This document shows positions 49,365-56,840 of a stretch of DNA of 64,000 nt, piece after piece. Origin of the DNA: an uncultured Porphyromonas sp. GTDB lineage: Bacteria > Bacteroidota > Bacteroidia > Bacteroidales > Porphyromonadaceae. The first letter of the stretch is position 1; every line of letters begins with the position of its first letter. The stretch spans positions 6,595 through 70,594 of the forward strand of contig NZ_CABUAN010000009.1 in assembly GCF_902489635.1 (NCBI RefSeq). The letters run 5' to 3'. Both the position numbers and the translations under genes were made by a program. The notes beneath the pieces are model-generated. The model searched no databases. It was not told where the DNA came from and was given only the letters and a program-made list of their open reading frames with translations.

Positions 49365-50579
49365 TTAGTGTGAAGCGTTGCGGTGAGCGATCAACTTGCG
49401 TACGGGATAGACAGCCGCTAAGTACCCAACGGCAAAGACTAGTACAAGCACCACGAGTAGATCCGTCAGTCGTACAGCTACTGGATAAGGCTGCGACTCC
49501 AAAGCTAGATCGATCGTGAGCCACCCAAAGTGCATCTGTAGCAAGCAGAGGACAATCCCGACAGCTATGCCACCGACGGCACCGATGAGTGTCACCATCA
49601 GTCCCTCCAGCTGGAAGGTGCGTCTGATCTCCCGTGGCGTCTCGCCGAGTGCGTGCAGGATCGCTATATCCTCCTGCTTCGATATGAGAAGCATCGATAT
49701 ACTAGCCATCACATTGTAAGCAGCTAGTAAGAGGATAAAGGCAAAGATGAGCGACGTGATCCACTTTTCGATAGCCACGAGACGCATCAAGTGCGGTTGC
49801 TGCTCAGCGCAGTTGCGGACGAGGTACTCCTCACCTAGCTTCGTCGCTATCGCTTTTTGGATAGCTCCCTCGTCTGCTCCCTCATCCAGCTTTAGAGCTA
49901 GACCGTGCGCTTGGTTTTCGTCAAGCATCAGCAGCGAACGTAGCTCAGAGAGCGGTATGAAGATCGAGTTGTCGTAGACCACATTGTCGGTAAAAAGCAC
50001 CGACACGGGTACACCCTGCGAGCGTCTCAGCGAAGTCATCGGCATGATCGGGTTGATGTATCCCTTGCGCTTGGGGAGCGTGATGACGAGCGGATCCGTG
50101 TCGTGCGCTATCACGTTGAGGTTGATGGCTATCGAGGCCCCCAGATTGTATTGCCCAGGATGTATCGCTATGTCGCCACTGTACAGGTATCGCTCCATAT
50201 TAGAGATGCGCAGATAGGCACTATCTACACCATATAGATGCGCCGCGGAGAAGCTCTCGCCCTCCGTACGACTTACCAGACCCTCACCCCATACCAGCGG
50301 AGCGATCGATTCGATCCCTTTTATCGAACTAATCTCTTGGGTCACTACGCCTTGGTCCAGGGGCGCTTCGTCCCCCTTCGTGATCAGTAGCTGTGGATCT
50401 AGTCCGACCACCTTGTCGAGGATCATCTGCTCGTACCCATTGTAGATGGATAGCACGCAGATCATCGTCATCGATACCACGGCGATGGCCAGCACGCTCA
50501 CGCGGGTGACTATATTGATAGCACCCAGCTTCTTGTGGGCAAAGAGGTATCGCCAAGCGATAAAGAAGGGCAGACGCAT
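49365..50579 (-). CDS. LolC/LolE-type lipoprotein-releasing permease
   Basis: A 404-residue permease of the FtsX/MacB fold: N-terminal helix (about 18-45, IVTRVSVLAIAVVSMTMICVLSIYNGYEQM), a large periplasmic domain (50-260), and three C-terminal helices near 275-300, 325-350 and 370-395. FIAWRYLFAHKKLGAINIVTRVSVLAIAV and the KQEDIAILHALGETPREIRRTFQLEGLMVTLIG segment are typical of LolC/E. It would extract lipoproteins from the inner membrane together with LolD. No LolD lies next to it. rbfA is 40 bases upstream. Confidence 0.88.
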   Translation of the reverse strand: MRLPFFIAWRYLFAHKKLGAINIVTRVSVLAIAVVSMTMICVLSIYNGYEQMILDKVVGLDPQLLITKGDEAPLDQGVVTQEISSIKGIESIAPLVWGEGLVSRTEGESFSAAHLYGVDSAYLRISNMERYLYSGDIAIHPGQYNLGASIAINLNVIAHDTDPLVITLPKRKGYINPIMPMTSLRRSQGVPVSVLFTDNVVYDNSIFIPLSELRSLLMLDENQAHGLALKLDEGADEGAIQKAIATKLGEEYLVRNCAEQQPHLMRLVAIEKWITSLIFAFILLLAAYNVMASISMLLISKQEDIAILHALGETPREIRRTFQLEGLMVTLIGAVGGIAVGIVLCLLQMHFGWLTIDLALESQPYPVAVRLTDLLVVLVLVFAVGYLAAVYPVRKLIAHRNASH

Positions 50580-50619
50580 CGTGTGGAGCTAGCGAAAAAA
50601 GTGAGCTAGAGAGCGTAAG

Positions 50620-50955
50620 CTATTGCTCAAGCAGCTTGTCGATGCGCTCCAGATAGTCTAGCGAGTCATCTATATGGTACTCCATCTCGGGGATGACTCG
50701 TAGCTGCTTGCCCGTGCGCTGTCCCAGCTCGTAGCGGTAGCTACCAGCGTTGTCCTGTATGTACTTAAGAAGTTCGTCAGCACGCTCCGAGGGGAAGATA
50801 CTCAGGTAAATATGAGCTCTGCTCAGGTCGGAGGTGACACGCACCAGGGTGACGCTCACGAGCACCCCCCGCAGCTGCTGCGTCAGTGGGCGAAAGATCT
50901 CTCCCATCTCCTTCTGTATCAGTCGTGCTATCTTCTGTTGTCTTCTTGTATCCAT
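50620..50955 (-). CDS. rbfA: Ribosome-binding factor A
   Basis: A 111-residue KH-like protein with the RbfA pattern: RRQQKIARLIQKEMGEIF at the start, VTSDLSRAHIYLSIFP in the middle and GKQLRVIPEMEYHIDDSLDYLERIDKLL at the end. It assists maturation of the 16S rRNA 5' end in 30S subunits. It is first in the operon rbfA - lolC/E-like - hypothetical - rfbD - MATE, with a -7 box just upstream. Confidence 0.94.
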   Translation of the reverse strand: MDTRRQQKIARLIQKEMGEIFRPLTQQLRGVLVSVTLVRVTSDLSRAHIYLSIFPSERADELLKYIQDNAGSYRYELGQRTGKQLRVIPEMEYHIDDSLDYLERIDKLLEQ

Positions 50956-50978
50956 AGTGTCATCAGTCGTTATGCATA

Positions 50979-50986
50979 CAAAGATA
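50979..50986 (-). promoter_or_regulatory. -7 box before rbfA
   Basis: TATCTTTG on the minus strand, 23 bases ahead of the rbfA ATG, fits TAnnTTTG. Confidence 0.6.
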
Positions 50987-50998
50987 GCAATTAGTGAG

Positions 50999-51048
50999 GA
51001 GAGAGATTAGACTTTAGAAATTAGAGGTTAGAGATTAGAGGTTAGAGG
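50999..51048. repeat. Heptameric repeat tract 6
   Basis: TTAGACT, TTAGAAA, TTAGAGG, TTAGAGA, TTAGAGG, TTAGAGG units, bordering ladder copy 5. A shorter tract of the same units follows the ladder at about 51345-51365. Confidence 0.72.
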
Positions 51049-51114
51049 GCTGGGTAAATTCAACGCCGACTCGTTACAATAATTTAGAGCTGACTACATA
51101 TCAAAACAGCACCG

Positions 51115-51330
51115 TGTCGGAGAAAAGTGATTTCCACGTGGAGATTTCGAAATATCCACGTGGAGAATAAAAAATTCTTCGGAGGAATCAAATGAAACTT
51201 CGGAGGAATGAAATGAAACTTCGGAAGAAATGATTCGCCCCCACGTGGAAAAAGAAAAATATCCACGTGGAGATTTGAGATTCCCCACGTGGATATTCGA
51301 GAAAGGAGGGAATCGGACGAATTTCCCTGT
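51115..51330 (-). repeat. Ladder repeat, copy 5 (8 rungs)
   Basis: CCACGTGG at 51134 and 51156; CTTCGGAG/CTTCGGAA at 51177, 51198 and 51219; CCACGTGG at 51241, 51263 and 51285. Spacing is 22, 21, 21, 21, 22, 22, 22 bp, identical to copy 4. After a short heptad tract the flank carries ACGTCAGCCCT at 51448-51458. Confidence 0.9.
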
Positions 51331-51500
51331 AAAGATATGTAAATAGAGAGTAGAGGTTAGAGGGCAGGGCTGACACACTATATATAGTGGACCCATCTAT
51401 GCCTCGCTTGTCGCTCATGCGTCGCTCCAGACAGAGCGATTATAACACGTCAGCCCTGTGGAAGAGCATGCTCTGCCAGTGGTGATTGAGAAATTAGCCT

Positions 51501-51508
51501 TACCTTTG
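51501..51508 (+). promoter_or_regulatory. -7 box before small lipoprotein gene
   Basis: TACCTTTG, 71 bases ahead of the ATG at 51580. Confidence 0.5.
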
Positions 51509-51579
51509 TGGTTGAGAGAGGGAGGAGATCTTTCGTCCCCCCTTCAGTACTACTAATCTGATAACCCTATAACGAACCT

Positions 51580-52032
51580 ATGAAAAGAATTCTATTTATA
51601 GCACTCCTGCTGAATTGCAGTGTAGCTCTGTTTGCTTCTTGTGGACCAACGAAGGATTGGAACCTCAGTGAGCAATGTATGAAGACCCTCAATGATCGCT
51701 ATGCCAACGCCCGCATCCTAGAGGTGGACTACGACGACGGCATGGTCGAGGTGGAGATACGGCACGACAAGAAGGATAAGGAGGTGCTCTTCACAAAGTC
51801 CTGTGAGTGGATCTCCACGAGCTGGGATGTCGCTCGGAGAAACGTCCCCGACGTTGTCCTGAAGGCACTCCAGCAGAAGTATCCCAATGGACTCATTGAC
51901 GATATCGACTTCATCGAGATGCCTCAGGGCTCTTACTATCGCTTTGAGATAGAGCTGAGAGGTCAGCAGGACGAGTACGTCTACATCACGCCTCAGGGTG
52001 TGATCACTGAGGTACGCGTCTATCACAGATGA
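51580..52032 (+). CDS. Small lipoprotein with PepSY-like / DUF2874-type fold
   Basis: A 150-residue lipoprotein (leader KRILFIALLLNCSVALFASC, Cys21). The body has two similar halves: VLEVDYDD-type ARILEVDYDDGMVEVEIRHDKKDKEVLFTKSCEW and GLIDDIDFIEMPQGSYYRFEIELRGQQDEYVYITPQG. This is the pattern of the Bacteroidota PepSY-like family with a beta-lactamase-inhibitor-like fold. Exact role unknown; it is periplasmic or surface-exposed. It is flanked by its own -7 box and terminator. Confidence 0.75.
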   Translation: MKRILFIALLLNCSVALFASCGPTKDWNLSEQCMKTLNDRYANARILEVDYDDGMVEVEIRHDKKDKEVLFTKSCEWISTSWDVARRNVPDVVLKALQQKYPNGLIDDIDFIEMPQGSYYRFEIELRGQQDEYVYITPQGVITEVRVYHR

Positions 52033-52061
52033 TCCGCTAGCTACTAAATAGCAATAACGCA

Positions 52062-52096
52062 CAAGGCGGGCTAGACCACGTGTCTAGTCCGCCTTG
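52062..52096 (+). terminator. Hairpin terminator
   Basis: CAAGGCGGGCTAGAC (52062-52076) pairs with GTCTAGTCCGCCTTG (52082-52096), one G-T pair, 5-base loop. No T-run follows. The rest of the gap to 52337 holds a promoter and nothing else recognised. Confidence 0.7.
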
Positions 52097-52180
52097 CTGT
52101 ATATCTGCTCAATGCTTGTCTCTGAGGAAGTAACGTTTTGTAATTACCATAGGAAGAAGTCGTCTGTCGGATTTGGGCTA

Positions 52181-52211
52181 TTGGATATAAGAAAACATTA
52201 TGCTACATTTG
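52181..52211 (+). promoter_or_regulatory. Promoter, TTG-N20-TACATTTG
   Basis: TTGG at 52181 and TACATTTG at 52204-52211 with about 20 bases between fit the consensus. The ATG at 52337 is 125 bases further, so the leader is long. Confidence 0.55.
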
Positions 52212-52336
52212 CATCAGAACATGTTGCTTTATGGGAAACAACTATGGGGAAACAGAATGAGCGAGGGGCATCGATGATGGTTGTCTCTCTATGCGAGAAT
52301 TTTTATAACAACCAAATACGTTAAAACCAATAAGTT

Positions 52337-53932
52337 ATGAGGAAAGTTCAACTACTGATTCTTATCCTGTGCGCCTTGTCACTAGGCATGTCTGGGCAGG
52401 GAATTACCATCACGTCAGGGCCTGAGGCTCTGCCTGATGAAGTCAATCACTACGCTGTAAGAGGCGTCAGTGACAATGGCCGCTACATATACGGAGGATG
52501 GGGCAACCCAGTCTATGTTAGCTTCGTATATGATACGGAGAGTGATAAAGTGGAGGTCCTCGAGGCCGAAAGCCGAGAGGGCGTACAGGTGATCAAGGTT
52601 CTCTCCGATGGGTCTGTCATCTTGGTCTACTCGCCACAGAAGGCTTGCGAAGCCTATATACGTACACCGCAAGGTAAGGAGATCGCCCTTAAAGCGCCCA
52701 ACCCCGATTTCGGCCTCATGCCCTCTGATGCTACGGAAGATGGTAAGTGGATCATCGGCAATAGTCAGTCTCTAGATGCACTCAGCCATCAACCAGTCAT
52801 AGGTGAGCGTCAGGCAGATGGTACCTATCTCTTTACCGCTCTACCAGAGCCTGAAGAGGATCTGATGGGTTGTAAGCCTCAGTACAACAAAGTGGAGGCT
52901 ATCTCCGCAGATGCGCAGATACTAGTGGGTCGCCAGAATGGTCGCTCGGGCTTTGAGATGCAGTACATCAAGTGGACTCGACAGACCGATGGCAGCTATA
53001 CTTATACTTTGCCGATGGAGGGGCTCTTTATCAATCCAGACAAACCCAAGCCCGGTATGCCACCTGTCTACGATGAGTATGTGACCGCAGAGCCTGGCAC
53101 GCCTGAGCGCACTGAGCAAGAGGATCGCTACAATAAAGCCTTCGATGAGTGGTCGAAGAAGTGCGATGAGCGTACGGGGCAGTACACAGCCACGATTATG
53201 CAGGTGACCCACTTCTCTCGTCCTCAGATGAAGTTCTGCACGGCACTATATGAGAACAGTAATAATGGCGACGGTATGCCCCAGCTGAGACCCTTCGTCT
53301 GGGATGTGACGACAGATAGCTATCAGATCTTAAAGCCAGAGAGCGACCTAGCTCTTTGTGCCTTTGATGTGCTGTATGACGGGAGTGTAGTATGCCTCTC
53401 CAATCCTGGCATGCTCTTCTGGAGAGCTCATGCAGTCAATCCAAAGAACAATGAGAGCATACCGCTCCTGCAGTGGATAAAAGAGCACTCGGGTCGTGAT
53501 ATCTCTGACTTCTATGCCAAGCAGATTGACCCGATGATGAACTCTGTATGTATAGGCATACCGCGTATCAGTGGTGATGGCAAGACGATCGTCTTCTATA
53601 CGATGAATGGGAATAACGACCTGGAGATTGAGTTCTTCAATACGATGATCCGCTTACTAGGCAGTGCTTACACAGCCAATGAGGCACCACTAGCCAATGA
53701 GACTAATGCGATCGAAGCTTATATAAATGGTCGCAATCTCATCATCTCTAAGGGTGCGCTGGACATGCCACTGACTATCTCTCTATACGATGTGTCAGGA
53801 CAGGTCGTATGGCGTACTACGACACAGGAGCGACAGGTCTCCCTGCCAGCCTCCTTACCTCAAGGGGAATACATAGCTCGTATCACCTCTCCGAGTGGTG
53901 CCAGCCAGGCAGTCTCGGGTATCATCCGATAG
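52337..53932 (+). CDS. Secreted T9SS-tail protein, beta-propeller-like
   Basis: A 531-residue secreted protein with signal peptide RKVQLLILILCALSLGMSGQ. The body has repeated beta segments such as VRGVSDNGRYIYGGWGNPVYVSFVYD, SDATEDGKWIIGNSQSLDAL and AISADAQILVGRQN, suggesting a propeller, but no enzyme family is recognised. The last 75 residues (NAIEAYINGRNLIISKGALDMPLTISLYDVSGQVVW, ending LPQGEYIARITSPSGASQAVSGIIR) form a type IX sorting domain. It is expected on the cell surface or released. It is followed by a hairpin terminator and 42-bp repeats. Confidence 0.8.
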   Translation: MRKVQLLILILCALSLGMSGQGITITSGPEALPDEVNHYAVRGVSDNGRYIYGGWGNPVYVSFVYDTESDKVEVLEAESREGVQVIKVLSDGSVILVYSPQKACEAYIRTPQGKEIALKAPNPDFGLMPSDATEDGKWIIGNSQSLDALSHQPVIGERQADGTYLFTALPEPEEDLMGCKPQYNKVEAISADAQILVGRQNGRSGFEMQYIKWTRQTDGSYTYTLPMEGLFINPDKPKPGMPPVYDEYVTAEPGTPERTEQEDRYNKAFDEWSKKCDERTGQYTATIMQVTHFSRPQMKFCTALYENSNNGDGMPQLRPFVWDVTTDSYQILKPESDLALCAFDVLYDGSVVCLSNPGMLFWRAHAVNPKNNESIPLLQWIKEHSGRDISDFYAKQIDPMMNSVCIGIPRISGDGKTIVFYTMNGNNDLEIEFFNTMIRLLGSAYTANEAPLANETNAIEAYINGRNLIISKGALDMPLTISLYDVSGQVVWRTTTQERQVSLPASLPQGEYIARITSPSGASQAVSGIIR

Positions 53933-53945
53933 AATCCGCTACGTA

Positions 53946-53981
53946 GTGGTGAGTCACAGTGTCATCACTGCGACTCACCAC
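53946..53981 (+). terminator. Hairpin terminator
   Basis: GTGGTGAGTC pairs with GACTCACCAC; the inner CAGTG/CACTG extends the stem. It lies 13 bases past the stop codon; no T-run. Confidence 0.7.
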
Positions 53982-53983
53982 AC

Positions 53984-54067
53984 ATGTACCCAAAAACGGC
54001 AAAACGGGTACACGTCATCCCCGATATGTACCCGAAAAGGGCAAAACGGGTACACGTCGTAAGCGAT
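53984..54067. repeat. Two tandem 42-bp repeats with internal palindrome
   Basis: Two units of 42 bases (53984-54025 and 54026-54067), each with TGTACCC and GGGTACA arms around an AAACGGCAAAAC-like loop, followed by a decayed third unit (GGTCCCC and CGGGGGCCCCC) to about 54095. Nothing recognisable lies between there and the -7 box at 54224. Confidence 0.8.
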
Positions 54068-54223
54068 AGGTCCCCGAAATCGCAGACGGGGGCCCCCTTC
54101 TCAGTGGAATCTATTTGATATCTCCCCAGAGTCTAATATCTTACTTGGACGGAAGATTAGACCTGCACCAGATGAGACTGCGTAAAAACTTGATGAAGAG
54201 AACACTCGCTGAGATCTTTTACC

Positions 54224-54231
54224 TATATTTG
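54224..54231 (+). promoter_or_regulatory. -7 box with conserved leader before BspA-like gene
   Basis: TATATTTG followed by GTAGGCGTGCTGCACATG, closely matching the leader of the BspA-like gene at 20805. The gene starts 234 bases later. Confidence 0.6.
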
Positions 54232-54465
54232 TAGGCGTGCTGCACATGACAGTGGCGTGTGTGCTACGGGAAGCTATAATAACAGCTTTAGTGCCTATAG
54301 CCCAGTCGTTCATAGCAAGCTCACAGCATACGGCTCCTATCAAGAAAAGATAGAAGCTAAACAATTTGTCCCCTCTCCTGTACGATGCCCTTCTCTTCGT
54401 ATGAACAGATGCGCAAGTATTGAAGACCCCACTAAGAAATACTGCTCAACAAACATACTAAAGGC

Positions 54466-56289
54466 ATGAAAGATCATTACATCAAAAAGGCTTTGTGGAG
54501 CCTCTGCCTCATCTCTTCGATAGGGATGAGTGCACAAACTTTTAATCTGGATGGCATCGCTTATGAGGTTAAATCTGCGACTGAACATACCGTCTCTGTG
54601 GTGAAAAACGCCGAGGGGTATACCGGATCGGTTGTCATCCCTGCTTCGGTATCACACGAGGGTGTCGCATACACGGTGACGGCTATCGACTACGAAGCAT
54701 TTTATGACTGCTCTAAGCTCAAGGCGGTCACGCTCCCCATGGGGCTTAAGCAGATAGGGGTTGATGCCTTTAGAGACTGTGTGGGACTCTCTAAGATAGA
54801 GATCCCAGAGAGTGTGGAGACGATCGGAGGTCACGCATTCTCTTGCTGTGAAAATTTACAGACCGTCACTCTTGGTGAGGGCTTGGGACGTATAGGTGAG
54901 TATGCCTTCTACGACTGTGCAGCCCTGAAGAGTGTCTCTGTACCAGGGAGCGTGGAGGTCATCGGAGAGGCTGCTTTCTCTAAGTGCTTCAGCCTCCAGT
55001 CTATCGATATAGCCGAAGGGGTCGATAGTATATGCGAAGGGGCATTTAGTAAGTGTATCGCTCTGACTGACATCTCTATACCTGGGAGCGTGTCTTATCT
55101 CGGAGGTAATCTGTGTGCTACCTGTGGTAGTCTGACCTCAGTGACGCTAGGCGAGGGGCTTACGGAGCTAGGCGACTATATGTTCGCGGGTTGTGCCGCC
55201 CTCCCTGCTCTAACCTTACCCTCGTCTGTGACGAAGATAGGTGATTATGCTCTATATGGCTGTGCTGCACTCGGAGAGCTGGTCTTGCCTCAAGGGTTGA
55301 GTCATGTCGGGATCTACTCCTTTAAGGATTGCACATCTCTCTCCAAAATCCTCATACCAGGAACGCTCACAGAGGTCTCGCAGGGAGCATTCTCCGGATG
55401 TACGGCACTAACAGAAGTAACAGCCTCTGAGGGCGTGCAGCGTATCGGAGAGAGTGCTTTTCTAGACTGTACGGCACTCGAAACTGTTAACCTGCCTAGT
55501 AGCTTGGAGCTGGTCTACGACTATGCATTCTCAGGGTGTACGGCACTGCAAAGCATCCATGCAGAGGGCGGACTACGTAATCTAGGCAAGTACGCCTTCC
55601 TCAGCTGCACATCGCTGACAGAGGTCCCACTGGCAGAGGAGATGAGCCATCTTGACGATGGAGCATTCTATGGGTGCTCTCAGCTACAAAAACTGGTCCT
55701 ACCAAAGGGACTTACAAGTGTGAGCGACTACCTCTGCGCTGGGTGTACGGCACTCTCCTCACTCACGCTGCCAGCGAGCTTGCAGCGTGTCGGTCAGTAC
55801 GCTTTTCAGGAGTGCTCCGCTCTGACCTCTATCGTCATACCTGAGGGGGTTACCTCCATAGGGTCCTCTGCATTCTTCATGTGTGCAGCACTGGCCTCGC
55901 TCTCCATACCCAGTACTGCGTCTGAGATAGGTTTATTTGCTTTCTCAGGGTGCACAGCGCTGACCTCTATTGAGTCTCATATCACGGATCCGAGTGATAC
56001 GGAAGCCTTCGAGACCGAGGCGGATGCTCCTATCTATACGGCGGCAACGCTCTACGTACCCAGCGGCACTAAGGATCGCTACAGAGAGCATAGTCAGTGG
56101 CGACTCTTCAAAAACATCTGCGAGAAGGGGGGCGATGCTAATGCGATCTTCTCGCTTGGCACAGAGACTGAGCCCGTGGAAATACGACGCTTTGACATCT
56201 CTGGCAAGCAACTATCTGAACCTCACGAAGGCGTCAATATCATTGAGATGAGCAACGGAGAATTTCGCAAAGTCTTCGTCAAGGAATAG
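54466..56289 (+). CDS. BspA-type leucine-rich-repeat surface protein
   Basis: A 607-residue secreted protein with signal peptide (LWSLCLISSIGMSAQ). Residues 60-520 are about 20 LRR_5 repeats of 23 residues (for example LKSVSVPGSVEVIGEAAFSKCFS), with a conserved Cys in nearly every repeat, which could be stacked along the solenoid. The last 35 residues (EIRRFDISGKQLSEPHEGVNIIEMSNGEFRKVFVKE) are the short tail module seen on the other BspA-like protein. A surface adhesin role is inferred from the family. Confidence 0.9.
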   Translation: MKDHYIKKALWSLCLISSIGMSAQTFNLDGIAYEVKSATEHTVSVVKNAEGYTGSVVIPASVSHEGVAYTVTAIDYEAFYDCSKLKAVTLPMGLKQIGVDAFRDCVGLSKIEIPESVETIGGHAFSCCENLQTVTLGEGLGRIGEYAFYDCAALKSVSVPGSVEVIGEAAFSKCFSLQSIDIAEGVDSICEGAFSKCIALTDISIPGSVSYLGGNLCATCGSLTSVTLGEGLTELGDYMFAGCAALPALTLPSSVTKIGDYALYGCAALGELVLPQGLSHVGIYSFKDCTSLSKILIPGTLTEVSQGAFSGCTALTEVTASEGVQRIGESAFLDCTALETVNLPSSLELVYDYAFSGCTALQSIHAEGGLRNLGKYAFLSCTSLTEVPLAEEMSHLDDGAFYGCSQLQKLVLPKGLTSVSDYLCAGCTALSSLTLPASLQRVGQYAFQECSALTSIVIPEGVTSIGSSAFFMCAALASLSIPSTASEIGLFAFSGCTALTSIESHITDPSDTEAFETEADAPIYTAATLYVPSGTKDRYREHSQWRLFKNICEKGGDANAIFSLGTETEPVEIRRFDISGKQLSEPHEGVNIIEMSNGEFRKVFVKE

Positions 56290-56401
56290 CTGATGAAGTT
56301 CTCTCGTCTCATAAACCAGATGAGGCGTGTAACGATTTGTAGGGGCGTACGGCTTGTGCGTCCCTACATCATCGCTACTTGCAAGATTTGCGGAATAAAG
56401 T

Positions 56402-56827
56402 TTACTCGGTGAGGAGGGTCAGGAGGCGGGAGCCGTCGGGCTGCGCCTCGATGTGGATGACGGCGGTGTCCTCGGGGAGCAGGGGTGCGATGACGTCGGG
56501 CCACTCGATATAGCAGCGAGCGCCTGAGCGGATATACTCGGCTAGTCCTATCTGGTCGGCATCTGCGAGATTCTCCAGACGGTAGCAGTCTATATGATAG
56601 ATGGTGTCGTCGGACTGAGTCGTATAGACGTTGACAATGGCAAAGGTGGGGCTATTGACCACCTCCTCTTCGCTGGCGCCATCGAGACGACACAGCTCGT
56701 GAACGAGCGTCGTCTTGCCGGCTCCTAGGTCTCCCTGGAGGGCGATGACGGGGTAGTCGGCTAGTTGTGTGTGTACCTCCTGGGCGACACGTGGAAGGTC
56801 GGCGAGAGATTGTAGTGTGAGACGCAT
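56402..56827 (-). CDS. tsaE: tRNA t6A-synthesis ATPase TsaE
   Basis: A 141-residue P-loop protein from the ATG at 56827. Walker A is GDLGAGKTTLVHEL; NSPTFAIVNVY and YHIDCYRLENLADADQIGLAEYI are diagnostic for TsaE. It drives the threonylcarbamoyl transfer cycle for t6A37 in tRNAs with TsaB and TsaD. It lies 13 bases after porX on the same strand, an order I recall as common in Bacteroidota. Confidence 0.95.
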   Translation of the reverse strand: MRLTLQSLADLPRVAQEVHTQLADYPVIALQGDLGAGKTTLVHELCRLDGASEEEVVNSPTFAIVNVYTTQSDDTIYHIDCYRLENLADADQIGLAEYIRSGARCYIEWPDVIAPLLPEDTAVIHIEAQPDGSRLLTLLTE

Positions 56828-56840
56828 ATAGCTAGTGGTA

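Noticed and set aside
54101..54364. An 87-codon minus-strand frame in the gap before the second BspA-like gene
   Set aside because: No promoter or family resemblance, and it overlaps the conserved -7 box and leader on the plus strand.
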